From contig NZ_JQNK01000009.1 in assembly GCF_000745215.1 (NCBI RefSeq), positions 2,480,001 to 2,544,000 on the forward strand: DNA of 64,000 bases. Direction: 5' to 3'. The position numbers and the translations under genes were made by a program. Under the pieces are notes generated by a model. That model worked only from the letters and a program-made list of their open reading frames with translations, was not told the DNA's origin and ran no database searches. Source of the stretch: Methylosinus sp. PW1 (GTDB lineage Bacteria; Pseudomonadota; Alphaproteobacteria; Rhizobiales; Beijerinckiaceae). How positions within the stretch are numbered: position 1 is the first letter of the stretch; the number at the start of each line of letters is the position of its first letter. Below, piece after piece: positions 16,659 to 25,895 of the stretch.

Positions 16659-17204
16659 ATGTTGGAAATCATCGGCGCCGGCGTCGCCCTCATCATCGCC
16701 GTCATTCTCGTGCTGGCGGCGCGCCAGCCGGACGTCTGCCACATTGCGCGCTCCATCTTCGTCGCCGCGCCGCCGGAGCGCGTTTTCCCGCTCGTCGACG
16801 ATCCGCGCGCCACCAATGAATGGAGTCCTTTCGTGAAGGACGAGAGCGTGAAGCTCTCCTATGCCGGCCCGGAGCGCGGCGTCGGCGCGGCCTGCGATTT
16901 CGAGGGCGATGCAAAAGTCGGCGCCGGACGCGTCGAAATCGTCGAATCCGTCGCGCCGTCGAAAGTGGTCGTCGCCTTGCGCTTGGATCGGCCGATGAAA
17001 TGCAGCAATCGCGTCGAATTCACCATTGCGCCGCAGGATGGCGGCTCGCTCGTCACCTGGGACATGAAGGGCCGCCAGCCTTTCATCGGCAAGCTGTTCA
17101 GCCTCGTCATGAAGCCGGAGAAGATGGTCGGCGGCGCCTTCGAGCAGGGCCTCTCCGATCTTAAGCGCCTCGTCGAGACGGCGCGCGAGGAGGCGGCGGA
17201 ATGA
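16659..17204 (+). CDS. Membrane-anchored SRPBCC (polyketide cyclase-like) protein
   Basis: A 181-residue protein with one N-terminal membrane segment (LEIIGAGVALIIAVILVLAA, about 2-21) followed by an SRPBCC domain (ARSIFVAAPPERVFPLVDDP, EWSPFVKDES, VTWDMKGRQPFIGKLFSLVM). The domain would face the periplasm or stay at the membrane. It is the fourth START-like gene product in this ArsR-led run and probably ends the operon, since smc converges from the right with 22 bases between stops. The ligand is unknown. Confidence 0.85.
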   Translation: MLEIIGAGVALIIAVILVLAARQPDVCHIARSIFVAAPPERVFPLVDDPRATNEWSPFVKDESVKLSYAGPERGVGAACDFEGDAKVGAGRVEIVESVAPSKVVVALRLDRPMKCSNRVEFTIAPQDGGSLVTWDMKGRQPFIGKLFSLVMKPEKMVGGAFEQGLSDLKRLVETAREEAAE

Positions 17205-17217
17205 TGCGATATGCGAC

Positions 17218-17236
17218 GGCGAGCCTTCAGCTCGCC
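17218..17236. terminator. Short palindrome between converging stops
   Basis: GGCGAGCCTTCAGCTCGCC, a near-perfect palindrome spanning the smc stop codon, related to the arms at 8420-8477. It lies between the SRPBCC gene and the converging smc gene and may terminate both transcripts. No T-run follows, so this is a weak call. Confidence 0.45.
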
Positions 17237-20200
17237 TGCGCATATCTCTCGGCCTGCTCGAGATCGACGGAGACGAGCTGCGAAATGCCGCGCTCCGCCT
17301 GCGTCACGCCGAACAGACGATCCATGCGCGCCATCGTAATGGGATTATGCGTGATGGCGACGAAGCGCGTGTCGGTCTTCTTGCGCATATCCTCGAGCAG
17401 GGCGCAGAAGCGCTCGACATTGTAATCGTCGAGCGGCGCGTCCACCTCGTCGAGGACGCAGATCGGCGACGGATTGGTGAGGAAGACCGCGAAGATCAGC
17501 GACATTGCGGTGAGCGCCTGCTCGCCGCCGGAGAGCAGCGTCATCGTCTGCGGCTTCTTGCCCGGCGGGCGGGCGAGAATGTCGAGCCCGGCCTCCAGCG
17601 GATCGTCGCTCTCTATGAGCTGCAGTTCCGCCGTGCCGCCGCCGAACAGCAGGCTGAACAGCTCCTTGAAATGCGCGTTCACCTGCTCGAAGGCGACGAG
17701 CAGGCGCTCGCGGCCTTCCTTGTTGAGGCTGGCGATGGCGCCGCGCAATTTCTTGATCGCCTCGGCGAGATCCTCGCGCTCGGCCATCATCTTGTCGCGC
17801 TGCGTCTCGATCTCGCCGAGCTCCTCCTCGGCGCGCAGATTCACCGCGCCCAATCTTTCGCGATCGGCCTTCAGCCCTTCCAACTTGCGCTCGATATCGG
17901 GGATGGAGGGAAGCTGCGTCTCCTCGCCGGTGACGCCGGCCAGCTCGGCGAGCGAATGCTCCTCGCTCTCCAATTCCATGGCGATGGCGTGCTCGACATC
18001 GGAGGAGCGGCGGCGCGCGGCCTCCAGCTGCGCCTCGCTGCGGGCCTTCTCCTCGCGCGCGGCGCTCATCGCCTCCAGCGCCATGCGGGCGGCGCGATCG
18101 GATTCCGCCTGCGCGGTCTCGCCGGTCGTGCGCGCATCGGCGGCCGCGCGGCGGGCGGCCTCGGCCTCCTCGATCGCCGAAAGGAGATTGCGGCGCTGGA
18201 GCAGGAAGGTCTCCGGCGAATCGAATAGCCGCTCCTGCTCCTCGCGGGAGTCCTCGAGGCGGCGCTCCAATTCGGCGATGCGATCCTGCGCGCGGTCGCG
18301 CCGCTCCATCCAGGAGGCGTTCTCGCGCAGGATCGCGGATTTGCGGGCGGCGCGCGTCTCCGCTTGATGGCGCAGCGAGGTGAGCGCGGCGCGCGCCTCG
18401 CCGGCTTGGGCGCGTTCGGCGGCGGCGCGGGACCGCACATTCTCCACCGTGCCGGCGAGCGAGGCGGGCTCGTCCAGAGCGTCCAGCGCCTCTGCGGCGC
18501 TCTCGCGCTTCATCGCCGCCTCGTCGCGATTGGCGAGGATTTGCGCCTTGGCCTCCTGCAGCGCCGAGAGACGCTGGGCGATCTGGCCGAGCCGGCGCTC
18601 CGCCACCACATGGCGCTCGCGCGCTTCTTCCAGCGCGGCGCGGGCGCGGCGCTGCCCCTCGCGGGCGGCGCTCTCGGCGAGGGCGGCGGCGCGGGCCTGC
18701 TCCTGCGCCGTCTGCGCCTCATCGGCGAGCGCGTCGGCGGCCTCGCGGGCGGCGGCGGCCTCGAGGCGCAAATCGGCGAGGCGGTTCTTCTCGGCGAGGC
18801 GGCGGGCGGCCGGCGTCGGCGCCTCGGCGGCCTGGGTGAATCCGTCCCAGCGCCAGAGGTCGCCCTCCTTGGAGACGAGGCGCTGGCCGGGCTTCAGCAT
18901 AGAGCGCAATGCTGCGCCCTCGCTGCGCAGCACGACGCCGATCTGCGCGAGGCGCCGGGCGAGCGCCGGCGGCGCCTCGACCATCTCGGCGAGCGTGCGC
19001 ACGCCCGGCGGCAGAGCGGGATCGCCGGCGCCGGAGGTGAGCGCCCAATGGGCGGGGGCGGAGGTCTCGATGGAGGCGTCGAGATCGTCGCCGAGCGCGG
19101 CGCCGAGCGCGGTCTCATAGCCCTTCTCGACCGTGACGCTCTCGACGATCGGCGCCCAGAGATCGCCGCCGCCCGATTCCAGCAGCTTCTCCAGCGTGCG
19201 CGCCTCGGTCTCGAGACGTCCGGCGCGCTTCTCGGCCTCGGCGAGCGGCTGGCGCGACTGGCTCTCGGCCTCGCGCGCCTCGATCGCCGCTTCCTCGGCC
19301 ATCAGCGCCGTCTCATCGGCCTCGCGGGCGGCTTCATTGGCCATTTCCAGCGATTCGGCGAGGCGCTCCACCTCTTCCGCCGCGCCGCCCTGGCCGGCGA
19401 TCAGCGCGAATTCGGTCTCGACGCGGGTCAGCTCGGCCTCGAAACGGGAGACGCGCTGCGTCTCCTCGCGCAGCGCCGCCTCCAGCGCGCCGCGCTGGGC
19501 GTTGACGCCGGCCAGCGATTGCTGCGCCTCGGAGAGCTCGGCCTCGGTGTGGGCCAGCGCCTCCTCTATTTCGGCGAGACGCTCGCGGGCGGCCTCCTCG
19601 CGCTCGGCGCCGATGGCGTCCTGCTCGGCCAGCTCGCCGCGCTCGTCCTCGAGCCGCTGCGTCACCTCCGCGGCGTCGTCGATCAGCGCACGCTCGCGCT
19701 CGACGTCGCGGGCGAATTGCTCGGCGTGGCGGGTCAGCTCGGCGATGCGCTCCTTGGCGCGCTTCTCCTCCCCGTCCAGCGCGTCGCGGGCCATGATCAG
19801 CCGATGCAGCGCCGCGCCGGTCTCGGCCTCCTTGTCGCGGAGCTTGGGCAGCTCGAAGGCGGCGAGCGCCTGCAGACGCGCGGCCTCCGCCTGCTGCAGC
19901 GTGCGCTCCTCGACGAGCTTTACATCTTCTTCCAGCTTGCGCTCGGCGAGCTTCAGCTGCTCGCTGGCCTGGCGATGCGCGATATAGGCGGCGAGCGCCT
20001 CATTCTTGCGGATTTCCGCCGCCACGGCGCGATAGCGCTGCGCCTGCCGCGCCTGACGGCGCAGGCTCTCGGTCTGGCCGTCGACCTGTTTCAGCACATC
20101 CTCGAGGCGGGTGAGATTTTCGGCGGCCGCGGTCAGCCGCAGCTCGGCCTCGTGCCGGCGGGAATGCAGGCCGGCGACGCCGGCGGCGTCCTCCAAAATG

Positions 20201-20685
20201 CGGCGGCGCGCCTGCGGCTTGGCCGAGATGATCTCGCCGATCTGCCCCTGGCGCACCAGCGCCGGCGAGCGCGCGCCGGTGGCGGCGTCGGCGAACAGCA
20301 GCTGCACATCCTTGGCGCGCACCTCGCGGCCATTGATCCTATAGGTGGAGCCCGCCTCGCGCTCGATGCGGCGGGTGACTTCCAAAGTCTCGGCGTCATT
20401 GAAGGCGGCGGGGGCGGTGCGGGAGCTATTGTCGAGCACGAGGCCGACCTCGGCCACATTGCGGGCCGGGCGCGAGCCGCCGCCGGAGAAGATGACGTCA
20501 TCCATCCCCGAGCCGCGCATGTTTTTGTAGGAGCTCTCGCCCATGACCCAGCGCAGGGCCTCGACGAGATTGGACTTGCCGCAGCCGTTCGGCCCGACGA
20601 CGCCGGTCAGGCCCGGCTCGATCAGAAAATCTGTGGCCTCGCAGAAGCTCTTGAAGCCGAGAAGTCGGAGCCGCTGGAATTTCAT
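17227..20685 (-). CDS. smc: Chromosome segregation protein SMC
   Basis: A 1152-residue SMC ATPase, core of the condensin-like SMC-ScpAB complex that organises and segregates the chromosome. The Walker A motif GPNGCGKSN is at 31-39. Long Glu/Ala/Arg-rich coiled coils flank a hinge near 500-620 ([20 protein letters not shown]). The C-terminal head has [14 protein letters not shown] from about 1050 and Walker [14 protein letters not shown]. Length is typical. The ATG at 20685 begins [14 protein letters not shown]; an upstream in-frame ATG adds 12 unconserved residues. The antisense strand is also open over most of the gene because of codon bias. Confidence 0.97.
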   Translation of the reverse strand: MKFQRLRLLGFKSFCEATDFLIEPGLTGVVGPNGCGKSNLVEALRWVMGESSYKNMRGSGMDDVIFSGGGSRPARNVAEVGLVLDNSSRTAPAAFNDAETLEVTRRIEREAGSTYRINGREVRAKDVQLLFADAATGARSPALVRQGQIGEIISAKPQARRRILEDAAGVAGLHSRRHEAELRLTAAAENLTRLEDVLKQVDGQTESLRRQARQAQRYRAVAAEIRKNEALAAYIAHRQASEQLKLAERKLEEDVKLVEERTLQQAEAARLQALAAFELPKLRDKEAETGAALHRLIMARDALDGEEKRAKERIAELTRHAEQFARDVERERALIDDAAEVTQRLEDERGELAEQDAIGAEREEAARERLAEIEEALAHTEAELSEAQQSLAGVNAQRGALEAALREETQRVSRFEAELTRVETEFALIAGQGGAAEEVERLAESLEMANEAAREADETALMAEEAAIEAREAESQSRQPLAEAEKRAGRLETEARTLEKLLESGGGDLWAPIVESVTVEKGYETALGAALGDDLDASIETSAPAHWALTSGAGDPALPPGVRTLAEMVEAPPALARRLAQIGVVLRSEGAALRSMLKPGQRLVSKEGDLWRWDGFTQAAEAPTPAARRLAEKNRLADLRLEAAAAREAADALADEAQTAQEQARAAALAESAAREGQRRARAALEEARERHVVAERRLGQIAQRLSALQEAKAQILANRDEAAMKRESAAEALDALDEPASLAGTVENVRSRAAAERAQAGEARAALTSLRHQAETRAARKSAILRENASWMERRDRAQDRIAELERRLEDSREEQERLFDSPETFLLQRRNLLSAIEEAEAARRAAADARTTGETAQAESDRAARMALEAMSAAREEKARSEAQLEAARRRSSDVEHAIAMELESEEHSLAELAGVTGEETQLPSIPDIERKLEGLKADRERLGAVNLRAEEELGEIETQRDKMMAEREDLAEAIKKLRGAIASLNKEGRERLLVAFEQVNAHFKELFSLLFGGGTAELQLIESDDPLEAGLDILARPPGKKPQTMTLLSGGEQALTAMSLIFAVFLTNPSPICVLDEVDAPLDDYNVERFCALLEDMRKKTDTRFVAITHNPITMARMDRLFGVTQAERGISQLVSVDLEQAERYAQAS

Positions 20686-20875
20686 GGCGGCAAGAGCGCC
20701 ACAAAATAGCGGGGAAGGCAAGAATGTAGCCGCGATATGTTGTGGAGGCTGGTTTCCCGCGAGGACGACCTAGGAGCCGCCGCGACCGAGCGCGCCGATC
20801 GGCCCCATGCGTTGACGCTGCCGCCCGGCGCCCATAGTGTGCGCCCCTCTTCGCAACCGCAACAAAAGCCGCATC

Positions 20876-22570
20876 ATGCCCACGTCCGAGCCTTTGCCCG
20901 CCGATCTCCTCGAAGCCGCCCGCGTCTCGCCGGCCTGGCCGTTCGAAGAGGCGCGCAAGCTCGTCAAACGCGTGGCCGAGACCGGCCAGACCAAAGTGCT
21001 GTTCGAGACCGGCTACGGCCCCTCGGGCCTGCCGCACATCGGCACTTTCGGCGAGGTGGCGCGCACCTCCATGGTGCGCCACGCCTTCGAGGTGCTGACC
21101 GAGGGAAAGATCGAGACGCGCCTGCTCGCCTTCTCGGACGATATGGACGGGCTGCGCAAAGTGCCCGACAATATCCCCAATAAGGAGCTGGTCCGCGCCC
21201 ATCTCGGCAAGCCGCTGACCAAAGTGCCGGATCCTTTCGGCACGCATGAGAGCTTCGGCGCGCACAACAACGCTCGTCTGCGCGCCTTTCTCGACGCTTT
21301 CGGCTTCACTTACGAATTCGCCTCCTCGACGGACTATTACACCTCCGGCCGTTTCGACGCCGCGCTGCTGCATATGCTGGCGCGCTATGAGGAGGTGATG
21401 AAGATCATGCTGCCGACGTTCCGCGAGGAGCGCGCGGCGACATATTCTCCCTTCCTGCCGATTCACCCCGTTACGGGAATCGTCATGCAGGTTCCGCTCG
21501 ACGCCATCGACGCCACAGCGGGGACCATCTCCTGGCGCGATCCCGAGAGCGGCGAGGCCTTCGTCACGCCCGTCACCGGCGGCCACTGTAAGCTCCAATG
21601 GAAGCCGGATTGGGCGATGCGCTGGTATGCGCTCTCCGTCGATTACGAAATGGCCGGCAAGGACCTCATCGATTCGGTGAAGCTGTCCTCGGCGATCGTG
21701 CGCGCGCTCGGCGGCCGCCCGCCCGAGGGCTTCAATTACGAGCTCTTCCTCGACGAGAAGGGCCAGAAGATCTCGAAGTCCAAGGGCAATGGCCTCACCA
21801 TCGAGGAGTGGCTGACCTACGCCAGCCCGGAGAGCCTCGCGCAATTCATGTTTCAAAAGCCGAGCGCGGCGAAGAAGCTCTATTTCGACGTCATTCCGCG
21901 CAATGTCGACGATTACCTCTCCTTCCTCGAGGCCTATCAGCGGCAGGCGTGGAAGGAGCGGCTCGGCAATCCGGCCTGGCACATCCACTTCGGCGCGCCG
22001 CCGGAGCCGGAGACGCTCGCCCATGACGGCGAGGCCAAGGGAACGGCGATCTCCTTCTCCATGCTGCTCAATCTCGCGACCGTCGCCAATGCGGAAGACC
22101 CTTCGGTGCTGTGGGGCTTTCTGCGCCGCTATGCGCCGAATGTGTCGCCGCAGAATCATCCGCGCCTCGACAAGCTCGTCGGCTATGCGGTCGCTTACTT
22201 TCGCGACTTCGTGCGGCCCGCGAAAAAATATCGCGCCGCCGACGATGTGGAGCGCGGCGTGCTGACGACTCTTTCGCAGACGCTGGCGTCGCTGCCGAAG
22301 GACGCCAGCGCCGAAGATATTCAGACCGCGCTCTATGACGTCGCGCGCGCCGTGCCGCGCTATCAGGATTTGAAGGCCAAGGGCGCGACGCCGGAGCGTC
22401 CGGGCGTGTCGAACGATTTCTTCAACATGCTCTATGAGGTTCTGCTCGGCGAGAGCCGCGGCCCACGCTTCGGCTCCTTCGTCGCGCTGTTCGGCGTCGA
22501 AGAGACGCGCGGCCTCATCGCCAAGGCGCTTGCCGGGGAATTGCTCGGATCTACAGTCCCCTCACCCTGA
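20876..22570 (+). CDS. lysS: Lysyl-tRNA synthetase, class I
   Basis: A 564-residue class I LysRS, the archaeal-type enzyme used in place of class II LysS by many alphaproteobacteria; it charges tRNA-Lys. The HIGH-like signature is PHIGTFGE (53-60) and the KMSKS-like loop is KISKSKG (about 298-304). Rossmann-fold and alpha-helical anticodon-binding regions follow. The ATG at 20876 is chosen for the conserved N-terminus; an earlier ATG at 20837 adds 13 residues of non-coding appearance. It diverges from smc across about 190 bases that must hold both promoters. Confidence 0.96.
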   Translation: MPTSEPLPADLLEAARVSPAWPFEEARKLVKRVAETGQTKVLFETGYGPSGLPHIGTFGEVARTSMVRHAFEVLTEGKIETRLLAFSDDMDGLRKVPDNIPNKELVRAHLGKPLTKVPDPFGTHESFGAHNNARLRAFLDAFGFTYEFASSTDYYTSGRFDAALLHMLARYEEVMKIMLPTFREERAATYSPFLPIHPVTGIVMQVPLDAIDATAGTISWRDPESGEAFVTPVTGGHCKLQWKPDWAMRWYALSVDYEMAGKDLIDSVKLSSAIVRALGGRPPEGFNYELFLDEKGQKISKSKGNGLTIEEWLTYASPESLAQFMFQKPSAAKKLYFDVIPRNVDDYLSFLEAYQRQAWKERLGNPAWHIHFGAPPEPETLAHDGEAKGTAISFSMLLNLATVANAEDPSVLWGFLRRYAPNVSPQNHPRLDKLVGYAVAYFRDFVRPAKKYRAADDVERGVLTTLSQTLASLPKDASAEDIQTALYDVARAVPRYQDLKAKGATPERPGVSNDFFNMLYEVLLGESRGPRFGSFVALFGVEETRGLIAKALAGELLGSTVPSP

Positions 22571-22690
22571 GGAGGCCCGAAGGGCCGTCTCGAAGGGTCG
22601 CCGCGGGGAGGCGCGAAGGATCGCCCCCTGGAGCATCCTTCGAGGCTTTTTGCGTTCCGCAAAAAGCGCCTCAGGATGAGGGAGTGAGTT
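22560..22690. repeat. Palindromic intergenic repeat, CCTGAGG/CCTCAGG type
   Basis: Outer arms CTCACCCTGAGG and CCTCAGGATGAGGGAGTGAG enclose inner complementary stretches (GGCCCGAAGGGCC, GCGTTCCGC with CTTTTTG/CAAAAAG). Blocks of this kind recur between genes in Methylobacterium- and Bradyrhizobium-like genomes. It fills the gap between lysS and the hydrolase gene and begins over the last codons of lysS. Confidence 0.75.
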
Positions 22691-22703
22691 TGTCGGAGGA
22701 AAC

Positions 22704-23252
22704 ATGCGCGCTGCGGATGCGGATATTCTGATCCTGCCGGGGCTCGGCGGCTCCGGCCTCGAGCATTGGCAGACGCGCTGGGCGAAGAAGCTCTCCACCG
22801 CGCGTTGCGTGGCGCAGGCGGATTTCGACGCGCCGCGATTTCCCGAATGGATCGAGAGCATAGAGCGCGAGATCGCCGCTGCGACGCGTCCCGTGGTGCT
22901 GGTCACGCATTCGCTCGGCGGCATAGCGGCGCTGCATGTCGCCGCGCGGGGGAACGACAAGATCGCCGCGGGCTTCCTCGTCGCGCCGCCCTCGGAGCGC
23001 GCGATCAACGAGCTCACAGCGATCGACCCCGCCTTTCTGCCGATTCCGCGCGAGCGGCTGCGCTTTCCCGCCCTGCTCGTCGCCAGCTCCGACGATCCTT
23101 ATGCGGAGGCGGATTTCTCGCGGGCCTTGGCGCAGGACATAGGCGCGGAGCTGGTCGACGCCGGCGCGGCCGGGCACATCAACGCCGATAGCGGACATGG
23201 CCCTTGGCCCGAGGGCTCGCTGCGTTTCGCGGGGTTTTTGTCGAAGCTGTAG
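22704..23252 (+). CDS. RBBP9/YdeN-type alpha/beta hydrolase
   Basis: A 182-residue serine hydrolase. The oxyanion/entry motif LILPGLGGSGLEHW is at the start, the nucleophile elbow is VTHSLGG (Ser about 74), the Asp is likely in ASSDDPYAE, and the His in AGHINADSGHGPWPEG. The GHINxxSGxGxWPEG ending is diagnostic of the YdeN/RBBP9 family, whose substrates are uncertain. It follows lysS after a palindromic repeat and is probably transcribed independently. Confidence 0.9.
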   Translation: MRAADADILILPGLGGSGLEHWQTRWAKKLSTARCVAQADFDAPRFPEWIESIEREIAAATRPVVLVTHSLGGIAALHVAARGNDKIAAGFLVAPPSERAINELTAIDPAFLPIPRERLRFPALLVASSDDPYAEADFSRALAQDIGAELVDAGAAGHINADSGHGPWPEGSLRFAGFLSKL

Positions 23253-23255
23253 CGC

Positions 23256-23382
23256 GCCCCCTCCCTCACCCTCCCCCGCTCTCGCGGGAGAGGGAAGGCG
23301 GCAATTGTTGCGCGAAATTTCGATGAAGCGCGGAAACTGCCCCCTCTCCCGCGAAGCGGGGGAGGGCTGGGGAGGGGGCCTC
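23256..23382. repeat. Intergenic inverted repeat between converging genes
   Basis: Left arm CCCCCTCCCTCACCCTCCCC and right arm GGGGGAGGGCTGGGGAGGGG are complementary with mismatches. Inner hairpins CGCTCTCGCGGGAGAGG and CTCTCCCGCGAAGCGGG resemble the element at 2129-2153. It lies between the hydrolase and the leftward ABC ATPase and could terminate both. Confidence 0.75.
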
Positions 23383-24127
23383 AGCGCCCACGCATCGCCT
23401 CTATTTCCCTGCGCGCCCGCGCCTCCAGCGCATCCGCGGCCTCTCGCGTCATCAGCTTGCGCGGCGTCGTCACGTCGAGCGTCGCGCCGACATGCGAGGG
23501 GCGCGGCGACAGAAGAAAAATAACATCGGCCAGCTCGATCGCCTCGCGCAGATCATGGGTGACGATCAGCGTCGTCACATGGCGCTCGTCGATGAGCGCC
23601 GCGATGCGCGCGCGCAGATCGCGCGCCAGCGCATCGTCGAGCGAGACGAAGGGCTCGTCCAGCAGCAGAAGATCGGGCTCGATCGCCAGCGCCCGCGCAA
23701 TGGCGACGCGGCGCGCCAGGCCGAGCGACAATTCGCCGGGAAAATGCTGCGCATGCTCCTCGAGCTCCAGCGCGGCGAGCAGAGTGGCGAGCGCCTGCTC
23801 GTTCGCCAGCGGCGCCGCGATGCGCAGATTGTCGATGACGCTGCGCCAGGGCAGCAGCCGCGGCTCCTGAAACACCATGCCCAGCCGCCCGCCGGCGGGA
23901 AGCGTCACCGCGCCGGAAAACTCCGTATCGAGCCCGGCGATGATGCGCAGCAGTGTGGTCTTGCCGCAGCCGGACGGGCCGACGACGGCGCCGGCGCGGC
24001 CGACGGGAAGCGAAAGCGCGAAGTTTTCCAGCGCCCGCTGCGGCCGGCCGCCGGCGGACAGATAATCCTTATGCGAGACCCTGACCTCGAGCAGGGCGGC
24101 GGCGCCATCGCGAGACATGTCGTTCAA
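23381..24127 (-). CDS. ABC importer ATPase, nitrate/sulfonate/taurine family
   Basis: A 248-residue ATPase of the SsuB/TauB/NrtD group. Walker A is GPSGCGKTTL, the Q-loop lies in GMVFQEPRLLPW, the ABC signature is represented by the degenerate LSLGLARRVAIARAL, and Walker B is LLLLDEPFVSLDD, followed by the H-loop TLIVTHDLREA. It energises import by the permease and binding protein encoded just upstream. Its start overlaps the permease gene by about 50 bases, so the three genes form one coupled operon in the order binding protein, permease, ATPase. Confidence 0.92.
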   Translation of the reverse strand: MNDMSRDGAAALLEVRVSHKDYLSAGGRPQRALENFALSLPVGRAGAVVGPSGCGKTTLLRIIAGLDTEFSGAVTLPAGGRLGMVFQEPRLLPWRSVIDNLRIAAPLANEQALATLLAALELEEHAQHFPGELSLGLARRVAIARALAIEPDLLLLDEPFVSLDDALARDLRARIAALIDERHVTTLIVTHDLREAIELADVIFLLSPRPSHVGATLDVTTPRKLMTREAADALEARARREIEAMRGR

Positions 24128-24824
24128 AGGGCTGCACCAGGAGAGTTTCGACGGCGAGCATCAGCAGGACGAAGGGAATCGCATAGGCGAGCAGCAAACG
24201 CACGTCGAAAAGCTGAAACGCCATATTGATCTCGAAGCCGACGCCATTGGAGCGGCCGATCAGCTCCACCACCAGCACGATCTTCCACACCAGCGAAAGC
24301 CCCGAGCGCGTCGCCGCGGCGATATAGGGCGCGAGCTGCGGCAGGACGATATGCCGCAGCCGCGCGGCCGGGCGCAGGCGGAAGACCTCGGCCATCTCGT
24401 CCAGCTCGTGATCGAGCGCGCGGACGCCCTCCCGCATCACGACAATGGCGTTGGGCAGCTTGTTGAGCGCCACGGCGCCCACCGCCGCCGCCTCGGTGAG
24501 GCCGGCCCAGAGATAGGCCAGCACGATGACGACCAGCGCCGGCAGATTGAGGAGAATGACCAGCCAGGGATCGAACAGCCGATCCAGCGCCGGCCGCCGG
24601 CCCATGGCGTAGCCGAGCGCGGCGCCGAGACTCATGGCCAGCAGAAAAGCGGCGGCGACGCGCGCCAGCGTCGCCGCGAGATTGGTGAACAGCGCGCCGC
24701 TCTCGGCCTCATGGACGATCGCCTCGAAGACGGGGAGCGGCCCCGGCAGGCGGCGCGGATCGGAAAACAGCGCCGCGCCCTGCCAGAACGCCAGCAGCAG
24801 CGCCAGCGACAGGAGGCGGATCAC
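24069..24824 (-). CDS. ABC importer permease, nitrate/sulfonate/taurine family
   Basis: A 251-residue membrane permease starting at GTG 24824, which overlaps the upstream gene's stop as GTGA. About six hydrophobic segments are visible (LLSLALLLAFWQGAAL, VAAAFLLAMSLGAALGYAMG, PWLVILLNLPALVVIVLAYL, IVLVVELIGR, AIPFVLLMLAVETLLV). The cytoplasmic EAA-type loop is seen in RHIVLPQLAPYIAAATRSGL. It is SsuC/TauC-like; the substrate (a sulfonate, nitrate or thiamine-precursor-like compound) cannot be read from sequence alone. Confidence 0.9.
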   Translation of the reverse strand: MIRLLSLALLLAFWQGAALFSDPRRLPGPLPVFEAIVHEAESGALFTNLAATLARVAAAFLLAMSLGAALGYAMGRRPALDRLFDPWLVILLNLPALVVIVLAYLWAGLTEAAAVGAVALNKLPNAIVVMREGVRALDHELDEMAEVFRLRPAARLRHIVLPQLAPYIAAATRSGLSLVWKIVLVVELIGRSNGVGFEINMAFQLFDVRLLLAYAIPFVLLMLAVETLLVQPFERHVSRWRRRPARGQGLA

Positions 24825-25804
24825 CGCACCGCGCTCGCCGCGGGCTCGTAGAAAGTGCCCGCGGGCAGGGTCTTCGCCGAGCCGACCAGCGCCGGGCCGC
24901 CGATCTCGGCGAGAGTGGCGTAGAGCCCGGCGGCGTCCTCCCGCTCCTCCGCGACGCTGCGGGCGGGAATGCCCTCCACATAGCTCTTGCGATAGAGCGC
25001 GAGCACGGCGGGGTCCTTGGCCGGAATGCGTTGCATGGCGGCGCGCCAGGCGGCGTCGGAGGTCGCGATCAGATGGCGCGCCTTGTCGATCATGGCGAAG
25101 AAGCGGGCCAGCGGCGCGGGGCTCTTCGCGGCGAAGCCCTCGTCGAACACATAGCCGGTGACGACCGGCGCGCCCTTGGCGCCGAGCGCCGTCTCCACCT
25201 TGCGCAGATCGATGACGCGGGAGAGGCCGCGCGCCTCGAGATCGGCGGCGAAATTCCAGAATTCGAGCGCGGCGTCCAGTTCGCCCTCGGCGGCCTTCTC
25301 GGCGATGAGCGGCGGCGCGCCGTAGACGATGGTCGCCGATTTGGTGAGATCGACGCCCTGCCGCTGCGCATAAGCGCGCAGCAGCAGCCAGCTCTTGTCG
25401 AGTGGGCCGCCGGCGACGCCGAGCTTCTTGCCGGAGAGATCGGCGACGCTCTTCACCGCTTTGTCGCGCGCCATCAGCGCGCCTATGGCGGTGGAATGCG
25501 GATAGAAGGTGAGCTTGGCGCCCTCGGAGCGCTGGCGCGCCACCCACAGCCAGTCGGAGACCACGATATCGACGGAGCCGCTCTGAATGGCGATCTTGGC
25601 GGCGTCCGTGTTGGCGAGCTCTGTGACCGTCAGCTCGAGCCCCGACTCCTTATCGAGCCCGAAGGCGGAAATGACGGCGAGCTCCCAGACGCCCGAGCCG
25701 GTCTTCTGCAGCCCGAGGCGGAGCCTGTCGGCCGCGTGCGCCGGCGCGCTGGCGAGAAGCGCGACCAGCGCCGCGAGCAGGAGCTTTTGGAAGATCGGTC
25801 GCAA
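24821..25804 (-). CDS. ABC importer periplasmic binding protein
   Basis: A 327-residue solute-binding protein of the NMT1/SsuA type. The most sensible start is TTG at 25804, giving a clean signal peptide (MRPIFQKLLLAALVALLASA then PAHA) before ADRLRLGLQKTGSG. An upstream ATG gives an arginine-rich leader unlike an exported protein. Binding-fold motifs include LTELANTDAAKIAIQSGSVD and KKLGVAGGPLDKSWLLL. It opens the three-gene importer operon. No sulfonate monooxygenase or nitrate reductase is nearby to name the ligand. Confidence 0.85.
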   Translation of the reverse strand: MRPIFQKLLLAALVALLASAPAHAADRLRLGLQKTGSGVWELAVISAFGLDKESGLELTVTELANTDAAKIAIQSGSVDIVVSDWLWVARQRSEGAKLTFYPHSTAIGALMARDKAVKSVADLSGKKLGVAGGPLDKSWLLLRAYAQRQGVDLTKSATIVYGAPPLIAEKAAEGELDAALEFWNFAADLEARGLSRVIDLRKVETALGAKGAPVVTGYVFDEGFAAKSPAPLARFFAMIDKARHLIATSDAAWRAAMQRIPAKDPAVLALYRKSYVEGIPARSVAEEREDAAGLYATLAEIGGPALVGSAKTLPAGTFYEPAASAVR

Positions 25805-25895
25805 GATGAATCCCGCCTGTTTGGTTATTCCCTCACGCGGCAGGATAGCACAATTCGCGGAGCGGGCGCGCAAAACGCCCGCGACGCTGCGTCGC

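Noticed and set aside
18364..20709. A 781-residue frame antisense to smc
   Set aside because: A mirror of the coiled-coil codons of smc; it has no motif and no initiation site.
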